Below, piece by piece: positions 1 through 6,737 of a stretch of 6,852 nt of DNA (position 1 is its first letter; every line of letters begins with the position of its first letter). This stretch comes from WVZL01 sp041862375. GTDB taxonomy: Bacteria; Acidobacteriota; Aminicenantia; Aminicenantales; Aminicenantaceae. Location: positions 1 to 6,852 of the forward strand of contig JBGVTE010000064.1 of NCBI GenBank assembly GCA_041862375.1. The letters run 5' to 3'. Position numbers and translations under genes: made by a program. The notes below the pieces were generated by a model. That model did no database searches, was not told where the DNA came from, and was given only the letters and a program-made list of their open reading frames with translations.

Positions 1-69
1 GGTCCGAGGAGGAGGAAAGTATTTATATCAGTTTACTAGTCTCCCAATCTTCTTTCAAAAAGAGGAAGT

Positions 70-94
70 AAGCATCGTTTTTTCCGTGATAAAA
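70..94 (+). repeat. Flank repeat, direct-repeat half, left copy
   Basis: This 25-bp stretch begins AAGCATCG and continues with a T-run, CCGTGAT and an A-run. It matches 6672-6696 in the same orientation with two differences (G/T at position 8, A/G at position 22). It abuts the left arm of the 29-bp inverted repeat at 96-124, so the two form one composite module of about 55 bp. No coding function is evident. The A-run at 91-99 is a homopolymer and may vary in length between copies. Confidence 0.75.
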
Positions 95-95
95 A

Positions 96-124
96 AAAAG
101 CGTGGGTATACGGTGAAGAAGGTC
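96..124 (+). repeat. 29-bp inverted repeat, left arm
   Basis: This arm contains the core GCGTGGGTATACGG followed by TGAAGAAGGTC. It is the exact reverse complement of 6821-6849, near the right edge of the window. The two arms bracket the entire five-gene cluster. The identity stops at 125, but weak similarity (TAT, AAG, then CATGG) may continue to about 147. A perfect 29-bp match at this distance is far beyond chance. This suggests members of an interspersed repeat family or the ends of a mobile segment. No transposase is present to favour the second reading. Confidence 0.8.
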
Positions 125-151
125 GTATAAAGGTTGAGCGGACATGGCTCT

Positions 152-231
152 GGGGTCAGGCTTTATTACGAAAAGATGCCCAAAGCATAAAATCTATTCC
201 AATGCTCACCATAATGACAAAGCCTGATCCC
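152..231. repeat. Imperfect inverted repeat in left flank
   Basis: The arms 152-164 (GGGGTCAGGCTTT) and 219-231 (AAAGCCTGATCCC) pair over 13 bp with one mismatch, enclosing a 54-nt interior. A shorter AGCAT/ATGCT pair (184-188/202-206) sits inside it. The structure lies between the flank repeat and the peptidase promoter. It may be part of the repeat element or a folded end of an upstream transcript. No T-tract follows on either strand, so it is not a clear intrinsic terminator. Confidence 0.4.
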
Positions 232-272
232 GTGAGGAAGAGCGAAGCCTGAATCCAAGAGAAATCCTTATG

Positions 273-301
273 TTGAATTAATGCATCCTTTTAAATAAAA
301 T
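273..301 (+). promoter_or_regulatory. Sigma70-like promoter for the S9 peptidase
   Basis: A -35-like TTGAAT (273-278) and a -10-like TAAAAT (296-301) are separated by exactly 17 bp. Transcription would begin near 308, giving a leader of about 25 nt before the ATG at 333. The 10-bp palindrome ATGAATTCAT (300-309) overlaps the -10 end and the predicted start point. The assignment rests on sequence match and spacing only. Confidence 0.55.
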
Positions 302-322
302 GAATTCATACATTTCTCGAGA

Positions 323-326
323 GGAG
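323..326 (+). promoter_or_regulatory. Shine-Dalgarno of the S9 peptidase (decides the start)
   Basis: GGAG within GAGAGGAGATTAAC lies 6 nt before the ATG at 333. The in-frame ATG at 300 has no such site and falls inside the predicted -10 box, so 333 is preferred. The palindrome TCTCGAGA (315-322) directly precedes this site. Confidence 0.75.
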
Positions 327-332
327 ATTAAC

Positions 333-2531
333 ATGAGAAAACTAACATTCTGTTCTATTTTATTCTGTGTTTTTTTAATCATCCCATCCTACTCAAAGGA
401 TATTTCTCGAGACAAGAAGCCTGGGATGACCTTTATGGATGTCCTTACTCTGAAAAGGGTGAGCGGAAGAGATATTTCCAACAACAAACAACTCTTCATC
501 TATGAAATCTCCACACTCGACTGGAAAGATAATAAACGATACAGCGACCTCTACCTCACCTCAACGTCGGGTTTGCCTGCAAAGCAAATGACGTACACTA
601 AGAAAAAGAACGAGAGATCCCCCAAGTGGCATCCAGATAGCTCATTCTTTGCCTTTCTGGCAGATCGCACAGGAAAGAACCAGATTTATTTCATGAGACC
701 AGACGGCGGAGAGGCCTGGCAAATCACTGAGACAGAAGAAGGAGTAATTTCCTATAATTGGAATAAGGACGGAAGTTTTCTTGCCTATCTCACTGGCAAA
801 GACAAAGAAAAACAACTCTGGATTCGGCCTGGTATTGAAGGACAGGCTACCAAGCTCACCAAGCATCAAACTCCGGTGGAATCCTGGTTCTGGGGACCGG
901 AGGGAAAAAAAATATATTTTATTGCGCCTGATACCTATGACGAGATTGAGAAAAAGAGAATTAAAAAGGGTTTTGACGTAAAAATCATAAACTCTATTCC
1001 CATCGCCCGCCATCTCTGGTTTTTTGATTTAGAGGATAAAGAAGAAAAAAGACTTACATCAGGAGAAGACTATTCTGTCCAATATGCCGCGATTTCAGAT
1101 GATGGAGAATACATTGCCTTCATCGGAGCCTCAACTGACCGCTATGCTTCCCGCAGTGATTCAGAGGTTTATCTCCTCGAAGTAAAATCAAATAAAATTA
1201 ACCGTCTTACTCATAACAGTGTCTACGAAGGATTCCTCAGTTTTTCTCCTGATAGCCTCTGGCTGGCCTACAGTGCCCCAGACGAATTTACTTACATGCG
1301 CAGAGGAAAAATTTACCTGAATCCCTTGAAGGGCGGAAAAACTTTAAAACTCCCTGAAAATTTCGATTTTGACGCAGGCATTTCTTTCTGGAGTGAAAAG
1401 GGAGACATGATTTTCTTCAATACATTAGAAGGAACAACCTACAATCTCTACGCAGTTTCTGTTGCGGAAGGCTCAGGAGCAATGAAAGTCACAGATGAGA
1501 AAGCACGGCTTTTTGCTTCCAAAGACAAAGACACAGGATTTATCATCATCAATTACTCAGATCCACATCATCCTTCTGATTTATACTTAGCCACGATGAA
1601 AACTCTGTCAAGCAAAGACAGATGGATAAGGCTGACAGAGGCAAATACCCACGTTAAAAACTTTGCTTTAGCTGAATACGAGAATATTTCCTGGAAAAGT
1701 ACAGATGGAGAAACAATCGAAGGCATTTTAGTCTATCCTATTGGCTACGAAAAAGGAAAAAAATACCCGCTGATCGTTCAGATTCACGGCGGACCTGCCA
1801 GTGCCTACACCCATTCATTCTCAGGTTCTTACGGAACGTACACAAATGTTTTCGCTGCCCACGGCTATGCACTCTTCCAGCCAAATTATCGAGGATCATC
1901 AGGATACGGGGAGAAATTCCGGATGGTAATCTCAGGCAATTATTTTCGTCAGGCGTTTGACGACATCATGAGTGGAGTAGATTATCTAATCGAAAGAGGA
2001 ATCGCTGACTCTGATAAGCTGGGAATGATGGGCTGGAGTGCAGGAGGCCACTGGTCAAACTGGACACTGGTCTCAACTGACCGCTTTAGAGCGATTTCCA
2101 CTGGAGCAGGTGCAGTTAACTGGATTTCTCTCTATGCCCAAACAGACGTCCAAGATACTCGGGAATTCTATTTCAAAGGAAAACCCTACGATAACTGGGA
2201 GCATTATGTGGAAGTTTCTCCTCTCAAATACATCAAGAATGCAAAAACTCCCACTCTAATTCATTTTGGAGAAAAAGACAGGCGGATTCCACAGCCTCAA
2301 GGGGAAGAATTGCACATGGCGCTCAAAAAGCTCGATGTTCCGACAGAATTCATTGTGTACCCTAACATGCCTCATGGTCTGCGCAATCCTCGCTATCAAT
2401 TGGTAAAAATGGAATCAGAATTCGCTTGGTTTGAAAAATGGATTAAGGGAAAAGAAGGATGGATCAACTGGAACGCCCTTCTCAACACTCTGGAAGGAGA
2501 AAAAGAAAAAGACAATGAAGACAGGAAATGA
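333..2531 (+). CDS. Secreted S9-family serine peptidase (prolyl oligopeptidase/dipeptidyl-peptidase-like)
   Basis: This 732-residue protein hydrolyses peptides, probably in the periplasm or outside the cell. The N-terminus MRKLTFCSILFCVFLIIPSY is a Sec signal peptide, with likely cleavage after SYS near residue 21 and no lipobox cysteine. Residues about 40-420 carry beta-propeller repeats of the TolB/PD40 type, for example PKWHPDS at 97-103 and a later SFSPDS. The C-terminal alpha/beta-hydrolase domain has HGGP (485-488), PNYRGSSGYG, the nucleophile motif GWSAGG (Ser569), Asp649 in HFGEKD, and His681 in MPHG. This is a complete catalytic triad in the usual S9 order, and the length is typical of the family (COG1506). 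Alanine follows the nucleophile where many relatives have tyrosine, so exo- or endopeptidase specificity cannot be read off. The start at 333 is set by the Shine-Dalgarno sequence and the signal peptide. The gene has its own promoter and converges on the neighbouring operon. The family call is secure; the substrate is unknown. Confidence 0.95.
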   Translation: MRKLTFCSILFCVFLIIPSYSKDISRDKKPGMTFMDVLTLKRVSGRDISNNKQLFIYEISTLDWKDNKRYSDLYLTSTSGLPAKQMTYTKKKNERSPKWHPDSSFFAFLADRTGKNQIYFMRPDGGEAWQITETEEGVISYNWNKDGSFLAYLTGKDKEKQLWIRPGIEGQATKLTKHQTPVESWFWGPEGKKIYFIAPDTYDEIEKKRIKKGFDVKIINSIPIARHLWFFDLEDKEEKRLTSGEDYSVQYAAISDDGEYIAFIGASTDRYASRSDSEVYLLEVKSNKINRLTHNSVYEGFLSFSPDSLWLAYSAPDEFTYMRRGKIYLNPLKGGKTLKLPENFDFDAGISFWSEKGDMIFFNTLEGTTYNLYAVSVAEGSGAMKVTDEKARLFASKDKDTGFIIINYSDPHHPSDLYLATMKTLSSKDRWIRLTEANTHVKNFALAEYENISWKSTDGETIEGILVYPIGYEKGKKYPLIVQIHGGPASAYTHSFSGSYGTYTNVFAAHGYALFQPNYRGSSGYGEKFRMVISGNYFRQAFDDIMSGVDYLIERGIADSDKLGMMGWSAGGHWSNWTLVSTDRFRAISTGAGAVNWISLYAQTDVQDTREFYFKGKPYDNWEHYVEVSPLKYIKNAKTPTLIHFGEKDRRIPQPQGEELHMALKKLDVPTEFIVYPNMPHGLRNPRYQLVKMESEFAWFEKWIKGKEGWINWNALLNTLEGEKEKDNEDRK

Positions 2532-2542
2532 AATTCTCGATC

Positions 2543-3898
2543 TCAATCATGACGCAGGGCAACAACAGGATCAACTCTCGCCGCTCTAACTGCCGGGAAT
2601 GTCCCCGCAAGGAGGCTGACAAGAATTGCAAATAAAATCGCTCCCAAACAAAGCCACCAGGGAAAATTAAAAAATTCAACAAAGGGCTCTCCCTGCTTTG
2701 CCAAGAAAAAGTTTACAATCCTGTTGATAATCATACTTACCAACCACCCCAGGCCTAAACCAAAAATCCCTCCCATAAATCCGATGGAGCTGGCTTCAAA
2801 GAAAAAAATTTTTTTAATATCTTTATCACTGGCTCCCACTGCCTTCATGATCCCGATCTCTGAGTATCTTTCTAGGATGGACATCACCATGGTATTAATG
2901 ATTCCCAGTGAAGCTACGAACAAAGCAATCATCCCCACTGCAGCAAGAATCATATCCATGTAGAGAAAACCAGTTTTGAATTCTTCAAGCTGATCAATTA
3001 AAGCAAAAGTTTGAAAACCCATTTCTTCAATTTCAGTCTTCACTGAATCAACAAATCTTGGAGATGAAAGCCGAACATTCACTATAGAATACCCTCGCCC
3101 TTCTTCTTGAGTTCGGAACAAGTCCCACAGGTTTTTAAAAGGTAATTTTTTTATTCTTCTGGCTGCTCCAGGAGGTATGAACACATCACTCTGAAGAGGG
3201 CTGGGGCCGCCAAATCCCATCCTTTCTGCGATTCCCTTCACCGTAAATTCATAATTTTCTCTTGAGAAAGGGAGCCTCTTCCCCTGCAGTATGCTGGCAA
3301 GATCAAACGGCGTGAATTTTTTAAAATCAAAGGCAAGGGATGATACTGTGATTTTTCTCCCCAGAACTGAGGATATTTCTTTGATCTCGAACTTGCGGAG
3401 GAATCTGTCGCTCAGGATAACGGAATCCTCATCATCTGAAAGATAAGAATTCCCTTCACGTAATTTTAGCAGTTTTGAATTGGCAATTTCAGCAGGAATA
3501 ACCTGAATGAGTTTAAACTCTTCGTTGCCATTGAATCTAACAGCAGCAGGAAAACGAATATCTGGGAAGACTGCTTCAACTCCTTTTAATCCTCTCATCA
3601 ATGACACAGCTTTATCATCAAGAACTTTTTTCCCCTTTGTTGCTGCATTTTCAACTCTTTTCTCTCTATTCCTTTGTACTTTTTGGATCTGTGGAGATTC
3701 AGGGAAAACTGTTATTGAATTGAAAAGCTCAAGTGCTCTGAATCTATCGGTTACGTTTTTCTGCATTCCACTCCCGAAGGAAATCATGGAAACAAGGGCA
3801 CCGATTCCTACAACTACACCCAAAGTGGTAAGGAATGTTCTGAGCTTCATTTTCCAAAGATTAGAAAAAGAGAGTTCTATATAGTCAGAAAGCCTCAT
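2543..3898 (-). CDS. MacB/FtsX-type ABC transporter permease
   Basis: This 451-residue protein is the inner-membrane subunit that partners the ATPase encoded just upstream. A first membrane helix lies at about 22-45 (TLGVVVGIGALVSMISFGSG). A long extracytoplasmic MacB_PCD-like domain follows at about 46-310. Three C-terminal helices lie at about 312-340, 368-395 and 414-434, with the FtsX-domain hallmark EIGIMKAVGAS and the family-typical ending AARVDPVVALR. This four-helix topology is that of MacB/LolCDE-type transporters. Those transporters use ATP hydrolysis to drive conformational change and move periplasmic substrates (macrolides, peptides, lipoproteins) rather than threading a cytosolic solute through a pore. 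The ATG overlaps the ATPase stop by 4 bp (ATGA), indicating translational coupling. No MacA-like adaptor or TolC-like protein lies in the window. The substrate cannot be inferred from sequence. Confidence 0.95.
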   Translation of the reverse strand: MRLSDYIELSFSNLWKMKLRTFLTTLGVVVGIGALVSMISFGSGMQKNVTDRFRALELFNSITVFPESPQIQKVQRNREKRVENAATKGKKVLDDKAVSLMRGLKGVEAVFPDIRFPAAVRFNGNEEFKLIQVIPAEIANSKLLKLREGNSYLSDDEDSVILSDRFLRKFEIKEISSVLGRKITVSSLAFDFKKFTPFDLASILQGKRLPFSRENYEFTVKGIAERMGFGGPSPLQSDVFIPPGAARRIKKLPFKNLWDLFRTQEEGRGYSIVNVRLSSPRFVDSVKTEIEEMGFQTFALIDQLEEFKTGFLYMDMILAAVGMIALFVASLGIINTMVMSILERYSEIGIMKAVGASDKDIKKIFFFEASSIGFMGGIFGLGLGWLVSMIINRIVNFFLAKQGEPFVEFFNFPWWLCLGAILFAILVSLLAGTFPAVRAARVDPVVALRHD

Positions 3899-4593
3899 TG
3901 TATTTTTTCCCTGCGCACTACCTCTCCATCACAAAGATGGAAGATTTCCTGAGAAAATTCCCGCACCAGTGCCTCCTCATGAGAAACCAATACTACTGTG
4001 ATGTTCTGGTTTTCATTGAGGTCGACTAAAACCTCGATAATTTCTCTGGATGTTTTACTGTCTAGATTACCAGTGGGCTCATCAGCCAGTAAGACCCGTG
4101 GAGAATTGACTAAAGCCCTGGCAATAGCTACTCTCTGTTGTTCTCCCCCGGAAAGCTCTGGAGGCCGGTGATTTCTCCGGGGATAGAGGCCTAATCTTTC
4201 CAAAATATCCAAAGCTTTCTTTTTTCTTTCCCCTTTGGGAATTCCCGAAAAAAGTAAGGGAAGCTCTACATTCTCGAGTGCAGAGCGATAGGTTATGAGA
4301 TTGAAAGACTGGAAAATCATTCCCACTTTATTGCGACGGTAGAGAGCAAGTTCTTCTTTGTTCATATCAGATATTTTCTTTTCTTGTGATTCAATAACTC
4401 CTGCGGTAGGAGTATCCAAGCCTCCGAGCAGATTTAACAACGTGGATTTACCAGAACCAGAAGGTCCTGTTACTGACACAAATCTTCCCTTTCCGATGGA
4501 TAGAGTAACATCTTTCAGAGCAACAACCTGAATTTTTCCTGAGGAATAGACCTTGGTAAGCCTCTCCGTTTTTATAATTGGCAAAGAATTCAT
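3895..4593 (-). CDS. ABC transporter ATP-binding protein (MacB/LolD-type)
   Basis: This cytoplasmic ATPase of 232 residues powers the permease encoded immediately downstream. All expected motifs are intact (numbering from the ATG at 4593): Walker A GPSGSGKST (43-51), Q-loop Gln95 in MIFQSF, signature LSGGE (147-151), Walker B VLLADE (167-172) followed by PTGNLDS, and H-loop His205 in VSHE. The DEPTGNLDS context and the length match the LolD/MacB/FtsE group. The start is ambiguous. The longest frame begins with TTG at 4605 and has no ribosome site before it. AAGGG precedes two adjacent ATGs at 4596 and 4593, and the second has the better spacing, so 4593 is chosen. The gene is third in the leftward operon, 53 bp after the metallohydrolase, and its stop overlaps the permease start. 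Confidence 0.95.
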   Translation of the reverse strand: MNSLPIIKTERLTKVYSSGKIQVVALKDVTLSIGKGRFVSVTGPSGSGKSTLLNLLGGLDTPTAGVIESQEKKISDMNKEELALYRRNKVGMIFQSFNLITYRSALENVELPLLFSGIPKGERKKKALDILERLGLYPRRNHRPPELSGGEQQRVAIARALVNSPRVLLADEPTGNLDSKTSREIIEVLVDLNENQNITVVLVSHEEALVREFSQEIFHLCDGEVVRREKIQ

Positions 4594-4646
4594 CATTCCC
4601 TTCAATTGCTAAAGATAAATGTCGTAACCCGTGCCCGCTATATTCT

Positions 4647-5531
4647 CTATTTCTCAACCTGCTCCCAGGCTTCGATGAATTTTACTGCTGCATCTACCAT
4701 CCTATTCACAGATTTTTCACCGATTTCCCTTGTCGCCTTATTGGGATTTTGAAAGGACCAGATTCCGTTGCTCGATATTTCACTGCTCGAACCTCCCTTT
4801 TTTGTCTCTTCTGGGACAGCCAACAATGAACTCCAGACATGCCACAGACTGGGATTTTTCCGGGCAAGCAGCATGAGTTTTCCGGTTTTGGGATTGAAAG
4901 TTATCTTAGGTTTTTCGGCTCTCTCCATTTTTACCAAATGAGGCTCGAGATAGAGCATGATCGAGGTTTCACTCACTCCTGCATGAGAATCAAAAAATTC
5001 GCCTTCTTCTCTTTTATGGATTGGACTTCCAATTCCTATTGCCACTGCCATAGCCTCAGTATTGTGGTTTATCCTGTGGATGACTTTTTGCTCGACAATG
5101 CTATTTCCTCCGTGATAGTTGAAGAAAAGGAAACGGCGAAACCCGTACTTCATCAGAATCTCAGCTGTTTCGTATAGAACCTGTTCCATCGTCTCAGGCT
5201 TGAGGCTAAGGCTTCCAGGAAAACCTGAGTGGTACACACTGTAGCCAGCAAAAAGCACTGGAGCAACTAACACTCCAGTCCGGGCTGAGATCATTTTTGA
5301 CATTCCGATAGTTGCATAATAATCAGTACCTAAAGGCATATGAGGCCCATGCTGTTCAGTACTTCCCAAGGGGATGATAACCATATCACTTGTTTTTAAG
5401 TAATCCTTGACATCAGTCCAGGTCATCTCCTGAAGAACGAGAGCCTTGTCCTGTGTTTGGGCAGCAAGAAAGTTTCCCCATAGAAAAGCAAATACCATAA
5501 TAGTAAAAAATCTCAAGGCTTTCGATGTCAT
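4647..5531 (-). CDS. Exported creatininase-family metal-dependent amidohydrolase
   Basis: This 294-residue protein has a Sec signal peptide (MTSKALRFFTIMVFAFLWGN, likely cleaved near residue 24), so it probably acts outside the inner membrane. Most characterised creatininase-family enzymes are cytoplasmic. Metal-ligand motifs are present: PLGSTEQHGPHMPLGTD with Glu59, His61 and Asp70, then NYHGGN with His140, then HAGVSETS with Glu188. The spacing of the first three ligands equals that of Pseudomonas creatininase (E34, H36, D45). The creatininase HYEN motif (H120, E122) is replaced by HGGN, as in MftE/ArfB/FAPy-deformylase-type members. Amide or peptide hydrolysis on another substrate is therefore more likely than creatinine breakdown. 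The start is fixed by a near-perfect Shine-Dalgarno sequence. The gene follows the acyltransferase gene by 21 bp in the operon. The fold and chemistry call is strong; the substrate is unknown. Confidence 0.9.
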   Translation of the reverse strand: MTSKALRFFTIMVFAFLWGNFLAAQTQDKALVLQEMTWTDVKDYLKTSDMVIIPLGSTEQHGPHMPLGTDYYATIGMSKMISARTGVLVAPVLFAGYSVYHSGFPGSLSLKPETMEQVLYETAEILMKYGFRRFLFFNYHGGNSIVEQKVIHRINHNTEAMAVAIGIGSPIHKREEGEFFDSHAGVSETSIMLYLEPHLVKMERAEKPKITFNPKTGKLMLLARKNPSLWHVWSSLLAVPEETKKGGSSSEISSNGIWSFQNPNKATREIGEKSVNRMVDAAVKFIEAWEQVEK

Positions 5532-5536
5532 TTCGT

Positions 5537-5544
5537 ACCTCCTT
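5537..5544 (-). promoter_or_regulatory. Strong Shine-Dalgarno of the creatininase-family gene
   Basis: On the minus strand AAGGAGGT lies 5 nt before the ATG at 5531. It is the strongest ribosome site in the window and sits within the 21-bp gap after the acyltransferase stop. This suggests that the metallohydrolase is translated more efficiently than its operon partners. Confidence 0.85.
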
Positions 5545-5552
5545 AATCGGGT

Positions 5553-6521
5553 TCACCTTTTTAAGACATAAAAATTTCTTCTTCGCTTAGATATCTCTAT
5601 CAGCCTGAAATCAATAATCCTATAACCTCTCTGGAGTAAATTTTGGAAAGCTTGCCTTGTTTTCATCCTCCATTCAAAAGGAATTACCCTTACACTTTCA
5701 TCTTGAACATCTGTTTCCTGAAGCATCTGGTAAAAATTACGAGGAGCCTCGACTAACAGGAATTCATGGGCAAGATTAAGGTTTATTCCACGTATAACTT
5801 CAAGCTCTAGGAAGCTGTTCTTTCCTTGAATTTCTGTATAATCAACTTCAGTTACAATCTGCTCATTCTCAAGCAAAGACTCTAGATTATAAGCAGGTCG
5901 TTGAGGTTCTTTTTTTCTCAAATCCCATGACATAAAGAATCTATCACTCGGAACATCTATCCTGTTTAATGAGCCTCCAAAATCGCTGTAGTGATCAACT
6001 TTATATTCAATAACCTCCATCCCAAAATGATGGATGTTTCTGTAGGCATTTATTCCTGTTAAGGCGTCATAGGTGCAGGTCATGGTATAAACTCCGAATA
6101 AATCCATTAATTTATCTCTCTGGAACTCCTTAATTAAAATACCGAGCCCGAAATTTTGAAAATCCTTCCTCACTCCCACATACTGAGAATAAAACTGAAG
6201 ATTATCTGTGGATCTGAATCCAATTTCCTTATCCTTGACACCCAGAAACCCGTAGGCAAAACCCACAAGATGAGCTTTATCCTGCTTCGAAAACCCTCCT
6301 TTCTCTTTTTCACTAAAAGCTCCAATAAAAAGGCTGCTCCCATTGACGAGAAAATTCTCACACATCATATTCCTCGAACCAGGAAGGTGATCTTGAGGGA
6401 AATTCCATATTTCCTCCCTTAATTGTTCATACTTTATGTAATCTATAGGATTATTAGATGTTTCCACTTTAAACAGAAATTTCTTCCCTTTTATCTCCAC
6501 CACCATTTCTAATGATTTCAT
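5553..6521 (-). CDS. GNAT-superfamily acyltransferase (COG3375-like)
   Basis: This 322-residue cytoplasmic protein is predicted to transfer an acyl group from acyl-CoA to an amine. The acyl-CoA-binding motif A is at 113-137, reading QYVGVRKDFQNFGLGILIKE, with Arg118, Gly125 and Gly127. It is followed by TYDALTGINAYRN (150-162) and PSDRFFMSWDL (191-201). A C-terminal region has FLLVEAPRNF (254-263), FEWRMKTRQAF (282-292), a GYRI stretch and a terminal YVL. This motif order matches my recollection of the COG3375 predicted acetyltransferases. Some of those lie beside menC or N-succinylamino-acid racemase genes, but no such gene is present here. The ATG at 6521 has only a weak ribosome site and an in-frame TGA lies two codons upstream. 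Met6 is an alternative start, and no longer form is possible. The protein has no signal peptide. It is the first gene of the leftward operon. The acceptor and acyl donor are unknown. Confidence 0.88.
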   Translation of the reverse strand: MKSLEMVVEIKGKKFLFKVETSNNPIDYIKYEQLREEIWNFPQDHLPGSRNMMCENFLVNGSSLFIGAFSEKEKGGFSKQDKAHLVGFAYGFLGVKDKEIGFRSTDNLQFYSQYVGVRKDFQNFGLGILIKEFQRDKLMDLFGVYTMTCTYDALTGINAYRNIHHFGMEVIEYKVDHYSDFGGSLNRIDVPSDRFFMSWDLRKKEPQRPAYNLESLLENEQIVTEVDYTEIQGKNSFLELEVIRGINLNLAHEFLLVEAPRNFYQMLQETDVQDESVRVIPFEWRMKTRQAFQNLLQRGYRIIDFRLIEISKRRRNFYVLKR

Positions 6522-6558
6522 TGTTCAGATCATCATCGAAAAATTTTTTATGAAAAAG

Positions 6559-6587
6559 ATTTTATCTAAACCTTATTGGGATTGCAA
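6559..6587 (-). promoter_or_regulatory. Sigma70-like promoter of the four-gene operon
   Basis: On the minus strand a -35-like TTGCAA (6582-6587) and a -10-like TAAAAT (6559-6564) are separated by exactly 17 bp. Transcription would start near 6552, about 30 nt before the acyltransferase ATG. The -10 hexamer is the same as that predicted for the peptidase promoter. No other convincing promoter was seen within the operon. Confidence 0.55.
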
Positions 6588-6593
6588 ACTAAA

Positions 6594-6618
6594 GCAATAA
6601 GACACTTGGTCTTAATGC
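6594..6618. promoter_or_regulatory. Imperfect dyad upstream of the operon promoter (possible operator)
   Basis: The arms GCAATAAGAC (6594-6603) and GTCTTAATGC (6609-6618) pair over 10 bp with one A:A mismatch around a 5-nt centre. The dyad begins 7 bp upstream of the predicted -35 box, a position suited to an activator or repressor. It could instead be a small hairpin RNA end, but it has no strong T-tract on either strand. Confidence 0.45.
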
Positions 6619-6671
6619 ACAATCCTGCTCCACTCAATATTTTTTTACACCTAACATGGGATTGTGGCTTG

Positions 6672-6696
6672 AAGCATCTTTTTTTCCGTGATGAAA
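6672..6696 (+). repeat. Flank repeat, direct-repeat half, right copy
   Basis: This copy matches 70-94 in the same orientation over 25 bp with two differences. In the left copy the inverted-repeat core follows immediately. Here an extra AT-rich stretch of about 17 bp intervenes before a diverged core at 6714. Confidence 0.75.
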
Positions 6697-6713
6697 ATTA
6701 AAATAGTCATTGA

Positions 6714-6737
6714 GCGATGGGCATACGGCTTGAAGGC
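6714..6737 (+). repeat. Diverged third copy of the repeat core
   Basis: GCGATGGGCATACGG (6714-6728) differs from the left core GCGTGGGTATACGG (100-113) by one inserted base and one substitution, and is followed by a looser CTTGAAGGC. It has the same orientation as the left copy and is opposite to 6821-6849, so the right flank alone could fold into a long hairpin through these two cores. Confidence 0.5.

Larger units (their letters stand above)
1..272. other. Left intergenic flank, no convincing gene
   Basis: This stretch holds no gene that I can support. It contains a repeat module at 70-124 that recurs at the right edge of the window, and an imperfect inverted repeat at 152-164/219-231. Two short reading frames are open from the left edge (2-130 and 3-71). 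They could be the last codons of an upstream rightward gene, but they are too short and too featureless to call. The remainder shows no tRNA, rRNA or recognisable riboswitch pattern. Confidence 0.6.

Noticed and set aside
2..130. Reading frame open from the left edge to a TAA at 128-130, a possible C-terminal end of an upstream gene
   Set aside because: About 42 codons with no recognisable family motif, and it reads through the repeat module; a chance open frame of this length is common. A shorter alternative frame (3-71) is equally open.
300..332. ATG at 300 as the start of the S9 peptidase
   Set aside because: It has no ribosome site, overlaps the predicted -10 box, and would place 11 polar residues before the signal peptide. 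ATG at 333 has a good Shine-Dalgarno.
642..1013. 123-codon open frame on the minus strand inside the peptidase gene
   Set aside because: It lies wholly within the intact peptidase frame, has no recognisable motifs, and is best explained as an antisense shadow.
2532..2542. Bidirectional intrinsic terminator between the convergent genes
   Set aside because: The 11-bp gap is too short, and no GC-rich hairpin with a T-tract is evident there.
4839..5177. 112-codon plus-strand frame inside the creatininase-family gene
   Set aside because: It is antisense to a gene with clear catalytic motifs and has no family signature of its own.
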